Below, one piece after another: positions 44,547-55,606 of a DNA stretch of 64,000 nucleotides. A program made the translations under genes and the position numbers. This DNA is from Hormiphora californensis. Its lineage: Eukaryota > Ctenophora > Tentaculata > Cydippida > Pleurobrachiidae. The notes under the pieces were generated by a model. It saw only the letters and a list, made by a program, of their open reading frames with translations, searched no databases and was not told the origin of the DNA. The stretch is taken from NCBI GenBank assembly GCA_020137815.1, contig CM035351.1:6727315-6791314 (forward strand), in the 5' to 3' direction. Positions within the stretch are counted from its first letter, which is position 1. Each line of letters opens with the position of its first letter.

Positions 44547-46370
44547 ATGGGGTAGTGTTACTACTGAATAGGAAAGACTTTGAATAGGAAACTAACTTTA
44601 TTATGTACCAATAGGTTATAGGGCACTGCTAGCTAGGAATGGCCGACACTAACAATTATTGCTTAGTGAAAAACTAACAATAATTGTTAGTATTGGTCAT
44701 TCCTAACAGTGCCATCAATATTCAATAGTATGCCAAAGACTGAGGAGTAAGGGGTACGGAAGCCTGAGTAACTCCGATTTATCCGATTTAACTTGGTTTG
44801 ATTTCCAAAGTAAACCAAGTTGTTGGATTATAAAAAACACTGACTATCTAACAGAATACTATTTAACGATTGTGTAACACATTTTATTCAGGTGCGTTTT
44901 GACTGTAAAAACCTTAAAAGCTATGGTTTGGTTTTTTATCTGAAAATGTGAACTCCATTTATATTAGATCTTCAAATTGTGATTTTTTTACTTTTAAACA
45001 CAAGGATCAAAAGCTTGTTTTGATGATGATGAAATTATGAACCCTCTAGCTATCATATAGTCGGGGGTAAACTTAACTGGCCTCGCCTTGTTCGACCCTC
45101 TCTCCCCACGCCCAACGAGCAGATACATGTATAAACTCCATCAGCGATTGTGGACTCATGTTTAATCTTCGGTCCGCTAATCATACTTCCGGTTCAGTAC
45201 GATAAATATTTTTCTTTCTCTCTCTCCCTCTCTCTCTGGCCCGCTACACTATGCAGTGGGGTGAATAAAAACGACGGACATTGCTAGTACTTGTTCTCTT
45301 TAGTCAGTACCACTATTGGTGCGTGGTCGTGCCTACGGAAGGAGTGCTTGGATCATCTTGAAACCGGTTTTAAATTCACTAATACATACCCAAAAGTGTA
45401 TGTAGCCATTTGGGTGATGTTCTGACAATCCAATCACGAGTTATGACCGAAAAACAATCAAAAAAGGTATTTTAAAGTGACAAAAAAGGAGGATCTGAAC
45501 AAAGCGCTTATTTTAGGGCTTTGAAACTTCTTGTGTGGACAGAGAATCGTCCAAATTTGCAGTCTCAACTTTCAGATAGTTTCTTTTGTAGTTATCTAAT
45601 TAGAGTCGCTTAAACATGTGAGAAGTTGCTATAGGGGCCTATGATACTGCTTGTGAAGTGATCACTTGACGAGATTTGCCCAATTAGAGAGCGCATTAAA
45701 GCATACAAGCGGTGAGAGCAAGCAATATGTAACGGAAGCAGTACCTAATCACCCTGTTTGCAGGGTCATACAGATTGTCTCACACTCTAATCAGATAAAT
45801 ACAAAAGATAGATACTTAGTTAAAGTAACAAAATATCCATGTTGAATATCCCCTGAGGGCTGAGCCCGGCCCCTGGACCTCGCTTGTGTTGGCTCTGCCC
45901 CCTACACCCCCGCCGAGGCTCCACCATCGGGCTACTCTGTGGGGGCTTCCAGTCTCACACCACCTAGCATGTGTTTCACCCTAGACTCTGGGCACACTTG
46001 AGCTTCAGAGGCCGAGGCCCGAGAGCCTTGCACGGTGCACCGCCCCTGCCGATCCGCTACGCTATCATTCTCTACTGTCCACTATGCTCTTTTTCCGATC
46101 GGCCGTGCTCTATCTGATCTATCTTTTTTATGTGCTATGCTCAATCAGTCTGATACCGGCTATGCAGCCCGCTTATTCACGGTTCACTCGAAAAAAGGAA
46201 GAAAAAGGAAAAACACGGGCGCCGTTACGATCTGGGTATTTTGTGGCCTGTTTACAGGTGCACGCTGCCCAAAAAGTTGATTCACTAAAATGGCTCTAAC
46301 CACCAAAGTCCAAACCACTCAACCGTTTTGGCTAACCGCTAATTCAAAGTTTATCTGGTAGGAAATGTCA
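44547..46370. other. Intergenic region, no gene recognised
   Basis: It contains an imperfect inverted repeat of about 36-bp arms (44622-44713), a GC-rich patch at 45850-46060 and AT-rich stretches elsewhere. Open frames near 46035-46300 overlap each other and have no domain motif. Nothing else supported. Confidence 0.45.
44622..44713. repeat. Imperfect inverted repeat just after TDO
   Basis: GGCACTG...GGAATGGCC...ACTAACAATTATTG pairs with CAATAATTGTTAGT...GGTCATTCC...CAGTGCC. It starts about 75 bp past the TDO stop, so it may be in the 3' UTR or be a small foldback element. Confidence 0.8.
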
Positions 46371-46375
46371 AGGCC

Positions 46376-46440
46376 TAACCCCAACCCAAACCCCAACCCA
46401 ACCCCTAACCCTAACCCTGCTTTAGCCCTAACCCTAAAAA
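46376..46440. repeat. Interstitial telomere-like (CCCTAA) repeats at the left edge of duplication copy 1
   Basis: Degenerate CCCTAACCCTAACCCTG and AACCCCAACCC units. The same kind of sequence (CCCTAACCCTA twice) stands at 52681-52730 at the left edge of copy 2, followed in both by the shared AACCGCTTGTCAGCACTCAC. Confidence 0.85.
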
Positions 46441-46803
46441 CCGCTTGTCAGCACTCACCAAACACCGAGTCTTTAACGTTTTCCGAAAAACACTGTGCAG
46501 CTGCAGTGCGACTGGACCTGAAAAATATTTTTTCGGGGCCGGGTGCACCGCGCCGCGAAGTATGGAAAGCGCGAATTTTTCACTGTTACATTGCGCAATC
46601 GCGCGCGAGGAGATTTGGAACTCTACTCATATCAAGCTCAGCTCAAAAAGTTTTTTGTTTGTTTCAAACATTTCGCTTTTCTACTTTTTTAAGCCTTTTC
46701 TTCCATTTAACGTCTCTTTCTCAGGAGTGTTGACTTGTTATATGCTAAAGCATCTCAGTTTGAACTAAACTGTGGATTTTTCAGACTCATAGATTTTGTT
46801 GAA

Positions 46804-47463
46804 ATGAATTATGATAGCTTAAAAATCGCTAGAGGAGCAGTGGTTTGTGCAGAGGCCGACTTGAGAGGTGATGTTACTGTGGGAACAAACACTATTATCC
46901 ACCCGAAAGTGAGAATCTTTGCCTACGGTGGTCCCATCGTAATAGGCGAGGGGTGTCTTATTGAAGAGCAAACAGTGATAATAAACAGAGGAGATCTCTC
47001 TGATGAAGAGCTTGGAAAGTTTCTCAAAGAGACCGAGACAAGGCCACCACAAGCTCGAAGTGGGAAAAATGCCCCTCTCCGTGCCCTTCAAGCACAGTGT
47101 TCTTATGTATGTGGCAAAGCAGTCGGGGAAGCCCAGAACATTGGCAACTACAATTTCTTCGAGGTGGGATCTCACGTGCAGGCGATGAAGATTGGAAGCA
47201 ACAATGTGTTTGAAAGCAAGTGTAAACTAGGTCGGAAACTGACGGTCGGTGACGGTTGTGTGGTGTCCGTGTTTTGTGCCCTCGAAAAAGAGGACCACCT
47301 CGGGGACAGGACGGTTGTGTACGGTCCCAATAACCAGCGCCGGAAACAGCAGGACAAACCCATGCCCCAGACCCAGCAACTTGAGTTTCTAGCCAAGGTT
47401 CTACCTAATTTCCACAACCTGAAGAAATCTAATGTTGCAGCTAGTCCGGAGCCAAAGGGATAA
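46804..47463 (+). CDS. DCTN6: Dynactin subunit 6 (p27), copy 1, 219 aa
   Basis: A single coding exon. It is a left-handed beta-helix protein of hexapeptide repeats: IARGAVVCAEADLRGDVTVG, GTNTIIHPKVRIFAYGGPIV, IGEGCLIEEQTVIIN, IGNYNFFEVGSHVQAMKIG, NNVFESKCKLGRKLTVGDGC. The C-terminus has TQQLEFLAKVLPNFHNLKKS, as in other p27 proteins. It belongs to the pointed-end complex of dynactin, which serves dynein-driven transport and mitotic functions. It carries a roughly 20-residue insert (DLSDEELGKFLKETETRPPQ) between helix turns, longer than in vertebrates. The protein is identical to that of copy 2. The in-frame upstream ATG at 46735 is less likely because copy 2 has no equivalent open frame. Confidence 0.95.
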   Translation: MNYDSLKIARGAVVCAEADLRGDVTVGTNTIIHPKVRIFAYGGPIVIGEGCLIEEQTVIINRGDLSDEELGKFLKETETRPPQARSGKNAPLRALQAQCSYVCGKAVGEAQNIGNYNFFEVGSHVQAMKIGSNNVFESKCKLGRKLTVGDGCVVSVFCALEKEDHLGDRTVVYGPNNQRRKQQDKPMPQTQQLEFLAKVLPNFHNLKKSNVAASPEPKG

Positions 47464-47695
47464 AATCTCCCTCCTTCTTGCATATCCAAATAAACTCTTG
47501 AGGAGTGGTGGGTTTTTGACGTGATTTATCTTGTACATATTTTATTACAATAACTGTGAATGGTATAATACACACATATACTCTGTAGTGAATGTTACAT
47601 TGCTTTTGTTTAAAAACTTCCTCGTGTCTTTAACATCTTTTAACATCCTACCTTCGTGTTTCTCACACCAATATCCCCTCTCTTCACTAGGAGAG

Positions 47696-48507
47696 ATGTT
47701 GGGAATAGCCGCCAGATCGGGACTGCACTGCTCACGGAGCCTGGTGGCAAGACATACAATGAAGCCCACTTTAATCCAGGCCGCCCACATGACTGGGTCC
47801 AGCGCAACACATTGGAAAGTACGTGCTTGTTACTTCACCTGTAGTTACAATATTCAATATTATCCTGTCTCAGCAATGCGTGCTAGTAGCTTTGCAGTCG
47901 GCTCTCTTGACGACTATCTTGAAATGCTCACTTATATTTCCCTCGCATTTTTCATTGTACAGCTTTTTCGTTTTCTGCTTTAGACCTTTTCCACATTGTC
48001 CCTAATCGACCCCTTTGTCTCAGGCGGAGCGGTATGTGTCAGTTATAACAGCAGGTGCGATTGCTGGAGCAGTAGTTGCACCCTCTCTCGCTGTCGACCA
48101 CGTTCTGGCTATAGTACTCCCCCTTCACACATACTGGGGCATGGAACAGGTAAATATAATCATAATATAATGAGTCACCCTCTCAATAATGAGTCACACT
48201 ATGACCTATTGCATCCCTGATGATGGCTCTTTAACATCCTCACACAGTTTGACACTTCCTATATTTCTTTTGTTATATACTCTCCAGCCAATCACTACAA
48301 GCTGTAGCCTATTACTACTCTCTCTTCCAGGTATTTCTGGATTACATTCATGTGAAAGCACTTTCTCTCATCATAGGATGGGCTCTGAAGCTCCTAACTG
48401 CTTTCACCGTTGTTGCCCTTCTCTATTTCAACCAGCATGATATTGGAATTACCCAAGCGTGTAAAGATGTGTGGAACATTAAACGAGATGAAGTTCAACT
48501 CGACTAA
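47696..48507 (+). CDS. SDHD: Succinate dehydrogenase cytochrome b small subunit, copy 1
   Basis: Exons 47696-47818, 48024-48149, 48331-48507, all phase 0, about 141 aa. The N-terminus MLGIAARSGLHCSRSLVARH looks like a mitochondrial targeting peptide. HWKAERYVSVITAGAIAGAV corresponds to the SER...R entry helix; DHVLAIVLPLHTYWGMEQ carries the heme-ligand His of LHxxWG; VFLDYIHVKA carries DY and the quinone-site region; the end is YFNQHDIGITQACKDVW. It is a membrane anchor of complex II in the inner mitochondrial membrane. The start lies 5 bp after an acceptor, so a 5'UTR exon probably precedes it. Its differences from copy 2 are synonymous. Confidence 0.95.
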
Positions 48508-48777
48508 AATCTAACTATCTCCTTTTTTTCTGAGTCCCGACGTCGTTGTTAACGAGACATGTGTAGTACTGACGTCGTTATTGACGTGTATTTTGGTATA
48601 CTGCAGTATTTAATGAGGTTGATTTGTATAAATTTCTAGACCTAAAAAAGGATGGGGTGTTTTTTACCCCTACCAAGTTGCGACACGGAAAAATTGTATT
48701 GACACTCTTTTATACCCCAAACCCCCGAATCTAATCCTTCTTGATAATTCTTACAATAGAATCCCTGTTCTAGCTAG

Positions 48778-51565
48778 ATGGGTCATGCGGAGAACCCTGA
48801 GAATCCGTATTCCTTCCTGAACTTCCTTAACAACGGTTGCCATGACTCCGGCAGCTCCTCATTATCAGTAGGTCTTGTTGTTTTGTAACGTAGCATCTGT
48901 TATTAATTCCTGACCTTAGGTCTTTTTATCTTTTCTAGCAACTCTTATTCGCGGTATCTCAGTGATTGTTATCACACATTTGTCTGACTGCTACAAATAA
49001 CCACACTATCTATATCAGGGCAAATCACTTGAAGCAGATCGTCCCAGAAAGATGTCCCACCCATCCTCCCCTGCCCTCTCCACAAGATCAAACAACTCCT
49101 CCTCAAAACCAAACACACCCAGTAAGTATAAAGCTGTTTTGGGCAACCTGAATTTACTTCTTTTTGGGAGGGTATAGCTCCTGATTATTGTCCACACCGT
49201 TCCCTTTCCACTCTAAATTACCTCTCTCTCTCCAGGTAAGAGTGTGTATCACATGAGTATGCGAGAGCTCCGGGAGATGCTGGAGGCCCTTCAGATCCGG
49301 AACACTGAACTGGAAGAGAAGGAGTTTGAAACGGACCAGCTCAAATTACGGCTAGAACAGGTCCAACAACAACTAGCAATAACCGAGACAGAACTTGCCA
49401 AGAGCCGGAAAAAGTGTAAAAAGTTGCATATTGAACTGGCTGAGGTAAGGGGAGATAATTATTATTTATAAATTACAGTACATAAAGTTAGTTAACAGTA
49501 ATTAGTTATAGTTACTCTAAAATTGTATCTTCTTCTTCTTCTTCTTCTGGGAGGACGCTGGGTGGTGTGGCTGGTATGTTGCCAACTGCTTCGGCCCAAG
49601 GAGACTTGGGGAGCTGGTGCCATACCAGGTCACAGGGGAAACCTCCCTTTAAGGGGTGGTTTCAGGGGGGTGAAGTATCTCCATCGCCTTCTTATAGAAC
49701 GAGATCGTTTTTCTAAGGGGTTGATGGTGTCTAATTTCGTACATGCTGAGGCCCAGCCTGTCAAAGGATTCCTGTCGGAGTTTCCAAAGGGCGGGGCATT
49801 CAGTAAGTACATGCTTTATTGTCTCGTCTTCCATCCCACATGCTGCACAGGTTGTGGTCTCGACTTTTTTAAATTTTTTCATGTGGTAGTTAAGGTGGCA
49901 GTGCCCTGTGAGTAGGTGTGTCGCCGCCCTTAGGTCTGTTCTATTAAGTTTTTGAAGAGGTCTCTCATATCTTTCGGTCCACATCATGTCCATATGTTTG
50001 GTTTGTTTGATGGGTCCGGGTTTAACCTTCTCCCTGAGGGCTGCATAGGCTGCCGCTTTGGGAATTGGTATGAGAGTAACTTCTTCGATTTCCTGAGCAC
50101 CCCTTTTTGCCAAGATGTCTGCTATTTCGTTTCCATCGTACCCTTGATGGGCCGGGATCCATCTAATCATGACATCGTTGAATATGGCTAGGGTGTTCAG
50201 ATTTTTGATAGTCTTTATCGTGGTTTTTGATCTACATGTCGTGGAGTCTAGGGTCTTTATTGTCCCTTGACTGTCACAGTTTATGAGTATTCGCTCGTTA
50301 GCTGTTCCCCTATCCAGGAGATATTGAGCCGTCTGTTGTATGGCATACATTTCTGCCGCCGGGACAGTTCCTTCGGGGCCTAGGTTATACGAATTTCGAG
50401 CTAGCTCTGTTTCGCCAGAGTGGATAATGTATCCTGCACCGGCATTGTTGTTAATTTTTGATCCATCAGTGTGTGCAACTATCGTGTACTTGTCTCCATC
50501 CTCCAAAAACGTCTCCCTTTCTGGGATCTCTAACGAGAATTCCCTGTCTAGGGTGAGTTCCGGGGTTGTGAGATCGTGACATCTGCCCTCTGCTTCCAGA
50601 GTTCTGAGATCACGTGATACCGTGTTGGCATGCGAAGTGAACACTTTTGGGGTCTTTAGGTCTGATTTTATTGGCCCTTCCCATTCTCCTGTTGCCATTA
50701 GGGTGTATGCAGTTTTGGCTGCACAGTACCTCAGATGGTCGGTGATCGGGGCGGTGTTTGTGATTGTGTCTAGGGCTGTTGATGGCGTCGAGGGCATGGC
50801 CCCAGTTACCATCTTGAGTGCTAGCCTCTGTACCCTTATCATGTTTTCTTTGTTTGTTTTGGTTCGCATTGCATTAGCCCAGACCATTGCCCCGTAGCAT
50901 AAGGTGGGTCTCACTATTGCAGTGTATATCCATAGGGCCGTTTTAGGGTTTAGTCCCCACGTGGGTCCCACCACTTTACGGCACTGCATCAGGATATTTT
51001 TTGCTTTTTTTATTTGTTTGTTTACGTGCTCGTTCCAGTTCAGTTTGCTGTCAAGGGTAATCCCTAGAAACTTCGTGGATTCGGACACTTTGATAGGGTT
51101 ACCCTGAATTTTGATCGGGTTTCCAATTTTCACATTTTTTCGATGGGTGAATATGACTACATGCGATTTCAGGGCACTTAGTTTGAGCCCTACTGTCTTA
51201 CACCAGGTGTTTATGGAATTAAGCCCCTTCTGGGTCGCGTCCCTTAGAGGGAGTATGTCCGCAGAGGGTCCATTTCTTCCGGAGGGCATTGTGGTTGCTA
51301 CTATATGACATAAGTCATCCGCAAAGCCCTGTAGTTCACCTGGTATATTCTTTTTGCTATGGTTTAGTAGATCGTCCATTACCAGGTTCCATCCTAAAAT
51401 TGTATCAATTATCTCTCTCTTCTTCCCCTCTAGTCCAAAATTCCAAAAAACCAAGAGGAAGTTGGCAATATCGATAACGGTATGAATAAGGTTGGAAACC
51501 AGCTAGTTCTGATGCCTTCCAATTTCCGGCTATTCTCACATCGTACAGTTAATTGCAAGCTTTGA
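48778..51565 (+). CDS. ENTR1-like endosomal trafficking regulator, copy 1, with a replaced C-terminus
   Basis: Exons: 48778-48867 (MGHAENPENPYSFLNFLNNG), 49019-49134 (GKSLEADRPRKM...), 49236-49444 (coiled coil MSMRELREMLEALQIRN...), then across an intron containing a retrotransposon to 51434-51565. A 15-nt micro-exon at about 48941 is possible. The ENPYSFLNFL motif matches the ANPFSFxEFL motif of ENTR1. The homologous last exon seen in copy 2 is missing; instead an in-frame 43-residue tail (SKIPKNQEEVGN...NCKL) is open to a stop. Either a chimeric gene created by the duplication breakpoint or a truncated pseudogene; the exons retained carry only synonymous changes. Confidence 0.65.
49517..51406 (-). 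mobile_element. 5'-truncated non-LTR retrotransposon (I/Jockey-like RT plus RNase H) in an ENTR1 intron
   Basis: The element body, 49530-51393, is flanked by a 13-bp target-site duplication CTAAAATTGTATC (49517-49529 and 51394-51406). On its sense (minus) strand it ends in a (GAA)n tail at 49530-49548. The open frame begins in the middle of reverse transcriptase (GFADDLCHIV, the catalytic DD), then thumb motifs (KFLGITLDSKLNWNEHV), an RNase H domain (HTDGSKINNNAGAGY, AAEMYAIQQ, INCDSQGT, IPAHQGYDGNEIAD) and a C-terminal CCHC-type finger (CAACGMEDETIKHVLTEC). It is open for about 600 codons without a stop, so insertion is recent. The 5' part (APE, fingers) is absent. Copy 2 of the duplication lacks it. 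Confidence 0.95.
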
Positions 51566-52680
51566 CAACTTTAGTAACGGCGCCATTATAATGTGCGTGT
51601 CAACATTACGCCCAATTTCTCGCTCTGGGGCGACTCTTCGCCATCTTCCTGGATTATCATATTTCATCATTAAGAATATTTACTCCATTTTTTTGATGGA
51701 GACATTTTTCTGGTTTTAGGTTTCAGCATACTATGAGCCATTACAATTTTATTTGCCATCATTTCTGTATGTTCTTCAGTCCTCACCCACCTTTTTTGGT
51801 GAGAATAGAAACTATATGGCACAGTACATCAATCACATATGGTTTGTCAATAACAGCAATCTTTTCCAGGCCTTCATATATGAAACAACAAGAGGCCAAG
51901 AATAGACCCTTGGGTTTCCGAGTCAAAGTTTCAACTGACTCCCCCGATCTCCTAACCTTCGCAAAAGCGTCCTGACAGGTAGGATTACCATTCAGAACAC
52001 ACCTCCAATCGATATTCATTCCAATCGCAACAGTTCTGATGCGAGATGGTCGAACCGGCCGATAGTCCCAAAACCAAAAATCACCTGAGATTTGCTGTCA
52101 ACTGCAAATATCATTGCATTCCCCTCCCTCGCCCCGAATGTTTCGTTCTATAGGCGACCTGAATTTAGCGAAAAGATCATGTTTTTCAAGATTGTACGCT
52201 GCCCCTAAACTTTCTCTAACACTTGTAAAATGATAATTGGAGATGTTCTGTTTTATTCACTGTTCTCAAAATGACGCATTTTTGTGAGCAGGTCTTATTA
52301 AAGCTGTTTCAAGTTTCAACAATTCTCCCTTGGGAAGTTGGGTTACGATTTCGGATTATTGGTTGGGATGAAGTAAGGCACCTTTGAGTTAAGAGTGGTA
52401 AGGATAAGGAACATGTTTGTTGAACTTTCGATATGTAGATACAATACCGGTTTTATTTTTAACGATGACACCAATTGTTTTTCTTTGTTATCGGGCAAGT
52501 TAGGCAAGGTTTCTGAGAAGGATGGATCATTTCGAATATCTTGATAAATATTTTCAACTTTGGAGTGAAAGAACTCACTCAGTAAATCCGGAAGTTTAGC
52601 AGGGCCTCCAAATATATCAAATTTCAAAATATGTCTGAATTGTCATTTTGGGTCATTTAGACCTTTTAATTAATGTAATT
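51566..52680. other. Unique spacer between duplication copies
   Basis: About 1.1 kb with no counterpart in either duplicate. AT-rich and without a recognisable gene; a minus-strand open frame at 52343-52627 has no motif. Confidence 0.5.
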
Positions 52681-52784
52681 ACCCTAACCCTACTTTATCC
52701 CTATTAGGTTTGGGGTTCCCTAACCCTAAAAAACCGCTTGTCAGCACTCACCAAACACCCAGAATTTAACGTTGGCATACGTTG

Positions 52785-53289
52785 CAGGCCCCTTATAATA
52801 TAATATAAGGGGCCTGGAGGGAATACCGCGCTAGGGGGGAATACATAATCAATCATATCTCCGGTTCCAGATAGGGTACAGGAATCGTTTTGGTAGCGTT
52901 GGAAAGAGGAAGATAACAGCTTTCAAATGCAACCGGTTTCAGGTCTCTATCTTATCAGGAACAGGAGATATGAACCAAACTCCGCAAAATCGAGTGCGGT
53001 AAAATCAAAATTTGAATGAAATTTTTAAAAAGGTGTCCCTGCAAGAATCTGTGACGTCACTTTTTGAAAACAACCCATCTTTCAACGGCTATTGCTCAGC
53101 CTCCTTAAGTCCAATTAACTTCTCTCAAAAACAGCAAGGTAGATAATCGTCAGATCTAACAACTGGTGAAAGAATCAAGTCAAACGGACTTCAGGAGCCA
53201 AAGTTATAAGCACCGCCGTTTTTTCGACCGCAAAGTTATCTTCGACCCAGCCGGGATCAGGCCAAACGCGCGCGCGGCATTCCCTCCAG
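52785..53289. mobile_element. Foldback-like insertion in the DCTN6 copy-2 upstream region
   Basis: Inverted termini CTGGAGGGAATACCGCGC (52814) and GCGCGGCATTCCCTCCAG (53272-53289), preceded by a short palindrome CAGGCCCCTTATA/TATAAGGGGCCTG (52785-52816). Absent from copy 1 at the corresponding point. No transposase frame. A duplicated AATTTAACGYTGG stands on both sides (about 52763 and 53340), possibly a target duplication or older repeat. Confidence 0.65.
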
Positions 53290-53651
53290 TCCCCTCGTTG
53301 CGGGGGTGCGCGCATGAGGGGGCTGCAGCGCATTCCAAAATTTAACGCTGGCCGAAAACGTACGTGCGACTGGACCTGAAAAATATTTTTCAGGGCCAGG
53401 TGTACCGCGCCGCGAAGTATGGAAAGCGCGAATTTTTCACTGTTACATTGCACAATCGCGCGCGAGGAGATTTGGAACTCAGCTCAAAGTTTTTTATTTG
53501 TTTTTTGCGTTCAAACATTTCGCTTTTCTACTTTTTTTTAGCCATTTCTTCCATTTAACGTCTCTTTCTCAGGAGTGTTGACTTGTTATATGCTAAAGCA
53601 TCTCAGTTTTAACTAATCTGTGTATTTTTCAGACTCTTAGATTTTTTTGAA

Positions 53652-54311
53652 ATGAATTATGATAGCTTAAAAATCGCTAGAGGAGCAGTGGTTTGTGCAG
53701 AGGCCGACTTGAGAGGTGATGTTACTGTGGGAACAAACACTATTATCCACCCGAAAGTGAGAATCTTTGCTTACGGTGGTCCCATTGTAATAGGCGAGGG
53801 GTGTCTTATTGAAGAACAAACAGTGATAATAAACAGAGGAGATCTCTCTGACGAAGAGCTTGGAAAGTTTCTCAAAGAGACCGAGACAAGGCCACCACAA
53901 GCTCGAAGTGGGAAAAATGCCCCTCTTCGTGCCCTTCAAGCACAGTGTTCTTATGTATGTGGCAAAGCAGTCGGGGAAGCCCAGAACATTGGCAACTACA
54001 ATTTCTTCGAGGTGGGATCTCACGTGCAGGCGATGAAGATTGGAAGCAACAATGTGTTTGAAAGCAAGTGTAAACTAGGTCGGAAACTGACGGTCGGGGA
54101 CGGTTGTGTGGTGTCCGTGTTTTGTGCCCTCGAAAAAGAGGACCACCTCGGGGACAGGACGGTTGTGTACGGTCCCAATAACCAGCGACGAAAACAGCAG
54201 GACAAACCCATGCCCCAGACCCAGCAACTCGAGTTTCTAGCCAAGGTTCTACCTAATTTCCACAACCTGAAGAAATCTAATGTTGCAGCTAGTCCGGAGC
54301 CAAAGGGATAA
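53652..54311 (+). CDS. DCTN6: Dynactin subunit 6 (p27), copy 2, 219 aa
   Basis: Protein identical to the copy at 46804-47463. I count about nine nucleotide differences in 660, all at synonymous positions. The upstream sequence shared with copy 1 includes CAATCGCGCGCGAGGAG about 200 bp before the ATG, a probable promoter or 5'UTR element. Confidence 0.95.
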   Translation: MNYDSLKIARGAVVCAEADLRGDVTVGTNTIIHPKVRIFAYGGPIVIGEGCLIEEQTVIINRGDLSDEELGKFLKETETRPPQARSGKNAPLRALQAQCSYVCGKAVGEAQNIGNYNFFEVGSHVQAMKIGSNNVFESKCKLGRKLTVGDGCVVSVFCALEKEDHLGDRTVVYGPNNQRRKQQDKPMPQTQQLEFLAKVLPNFHNLKKSNVAASPEPKG

Positions 54312-54538
54312 AATCTCCCTTCTTCTGACATTCAAATAAACTCTTGAGGAGTGGTGGGTTTTTGACGTGATTTATCTTGTACATATTTTATTACAATAAC
54401 TGTGAATGGTATACACACATATACTCTGTAGTGAATGTTACATTGCTTTTGTTTAAAAACTTCCCCGTGTCTTTAACATCTTTTAACATTCTACCTTCGT
54501 ATTTCTCACACCAATATCCCCTCTCTTCACTAGGAGAG

Positions 54539-55351
54539 ATGTTGGGAATAGCCGCCAGATCGGGACTGCACTGCTCACGGAGCCTGGTGGCAAGGCACAC
54601 AATGAAGCCCACTTTAATCCAGGCCGCCCACATGACTGGGTCCAGCGCAACTCATTGGAAAGTACGTGCTTGTTACTTCACCTGTAGTTACAATATTCAA
54701 TATTATCCTGTCTCAGTAATGCGTGCTAGTAGCTTTGCAGTCGGCTCTCTTGACGACTGTCTTGAAATACTCACTTACATTGCCATCGCACTTTTCATTG
54801 TACAGCTTTTCGTTTTCTGTTTTAGACCTTTTCCACATTGTCCCTAATCGACCCCTTTGTCTCAGGCGGAGCGGTATGTGTCAGTTATAACAGCAGGTGC
54901 GATTGCTGGAGCAGTAGTTGCACCCTCTCTCGCTGTCGACCACGTTCTGGCTATAGTACTCCCCCTTCACACATACTGGGGCATGGAACAGGTAAATATA
55001 ATAATAATATAATGAGTCACTCTCTCAATAATGAGTCACACTATGACCTATTGCATCCCTGATGATGGCTCTTTAACATCCTCACACAGATACTTCCTGT
55101 ATTTCTTTTGTTATATTACTCTCCAGCCAATCACTACAAGCTGTAGCCTATTACTACTTAACTCTCTCTCCCAGGTATTTCTGGATTACATTCATGTGAA
55201 AGCACTTTCTCTCATCATAGGATGGGCTCTGAAGCTCCTAACTGCTTTCACCGTTGTTGCCCTTCTCTACTTCAACCAGCATGATATTGGAATTACCCAA
55301 GCGTGTAAAGATGTGTGGAACATTAAACGAGATGAAGTTCAACTCGACTAA
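54539..55351 (+). CDS. SDHD: Succinate dehydrogenase cytochrome b small subunit, copy 2
   Basis: Exons 54539-54661, 54868-54993 and 55175-55351, arranged as in copy 1. The coding differences I see (AGA/AGG, CAT/CAC, ACA/ACT, TAT/TAC) are silent, so both copies encode the same complex II anchor with the LHxxWG heme His and DYIH region. Introns differ by several indels. Confidence 0.95.
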
Positions 55352-55606
55352 AATCTAACTATTTTCTGAGTCCCGACGTCGTTGTTAACGAGACATGTGT
55401 AGTATTGACGTCGTTATTGACGTGCATTTTGGTATACTGCAGTATTTAATGAGGTTAATTTGTATAAATTTCTAGACCTAAAAAAGGATGGGGTGTTTTT
55501 TACCCTACCAAGTTGCGACACGGAAAAATTGTATTGACACTCTTTTATACCCCAAACCCCCGAATCTTCTTGACAATTCTTACAATAGAATCCCTGTTCT
55601 AGCTAG

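Larger units (their letters stand above)
46380..51436 (+). repeat. Tandem segmental duplication, copy 1 (DCTN6-SDHD-ENTR1 cassette)
   Basis: Colinear with 52690-56394. Without the retrotransposon (49530-51406), copy 1 spans about 3.2 kb; copy 2 without its own 570-bp promoter insertion is the same length. Homology ends precisely after CTAGTCC at 51436, at the 5' edge of the last ENTR1 exon. Introns show small indels; coding changes appear synonymous only. Confidence 0.92.

Noticed and set aside
46819-47175. Minus-strand 118-aa frame repeated at 53667-54023
   Set aside because: Antisense shadow of DCTN6; repeated only because the gene is duplicated.
47531-47983. 150-aa frame through the SDHD first exon and intron
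   Set aside because: Different frame from the conserved SDHD reading; runs through a spliced intron.
50340-51308. Plus-strand open frames within the retrotransposon
   Set aside because: They are antisense shadows of the 601-codon RT/RNase H frame.
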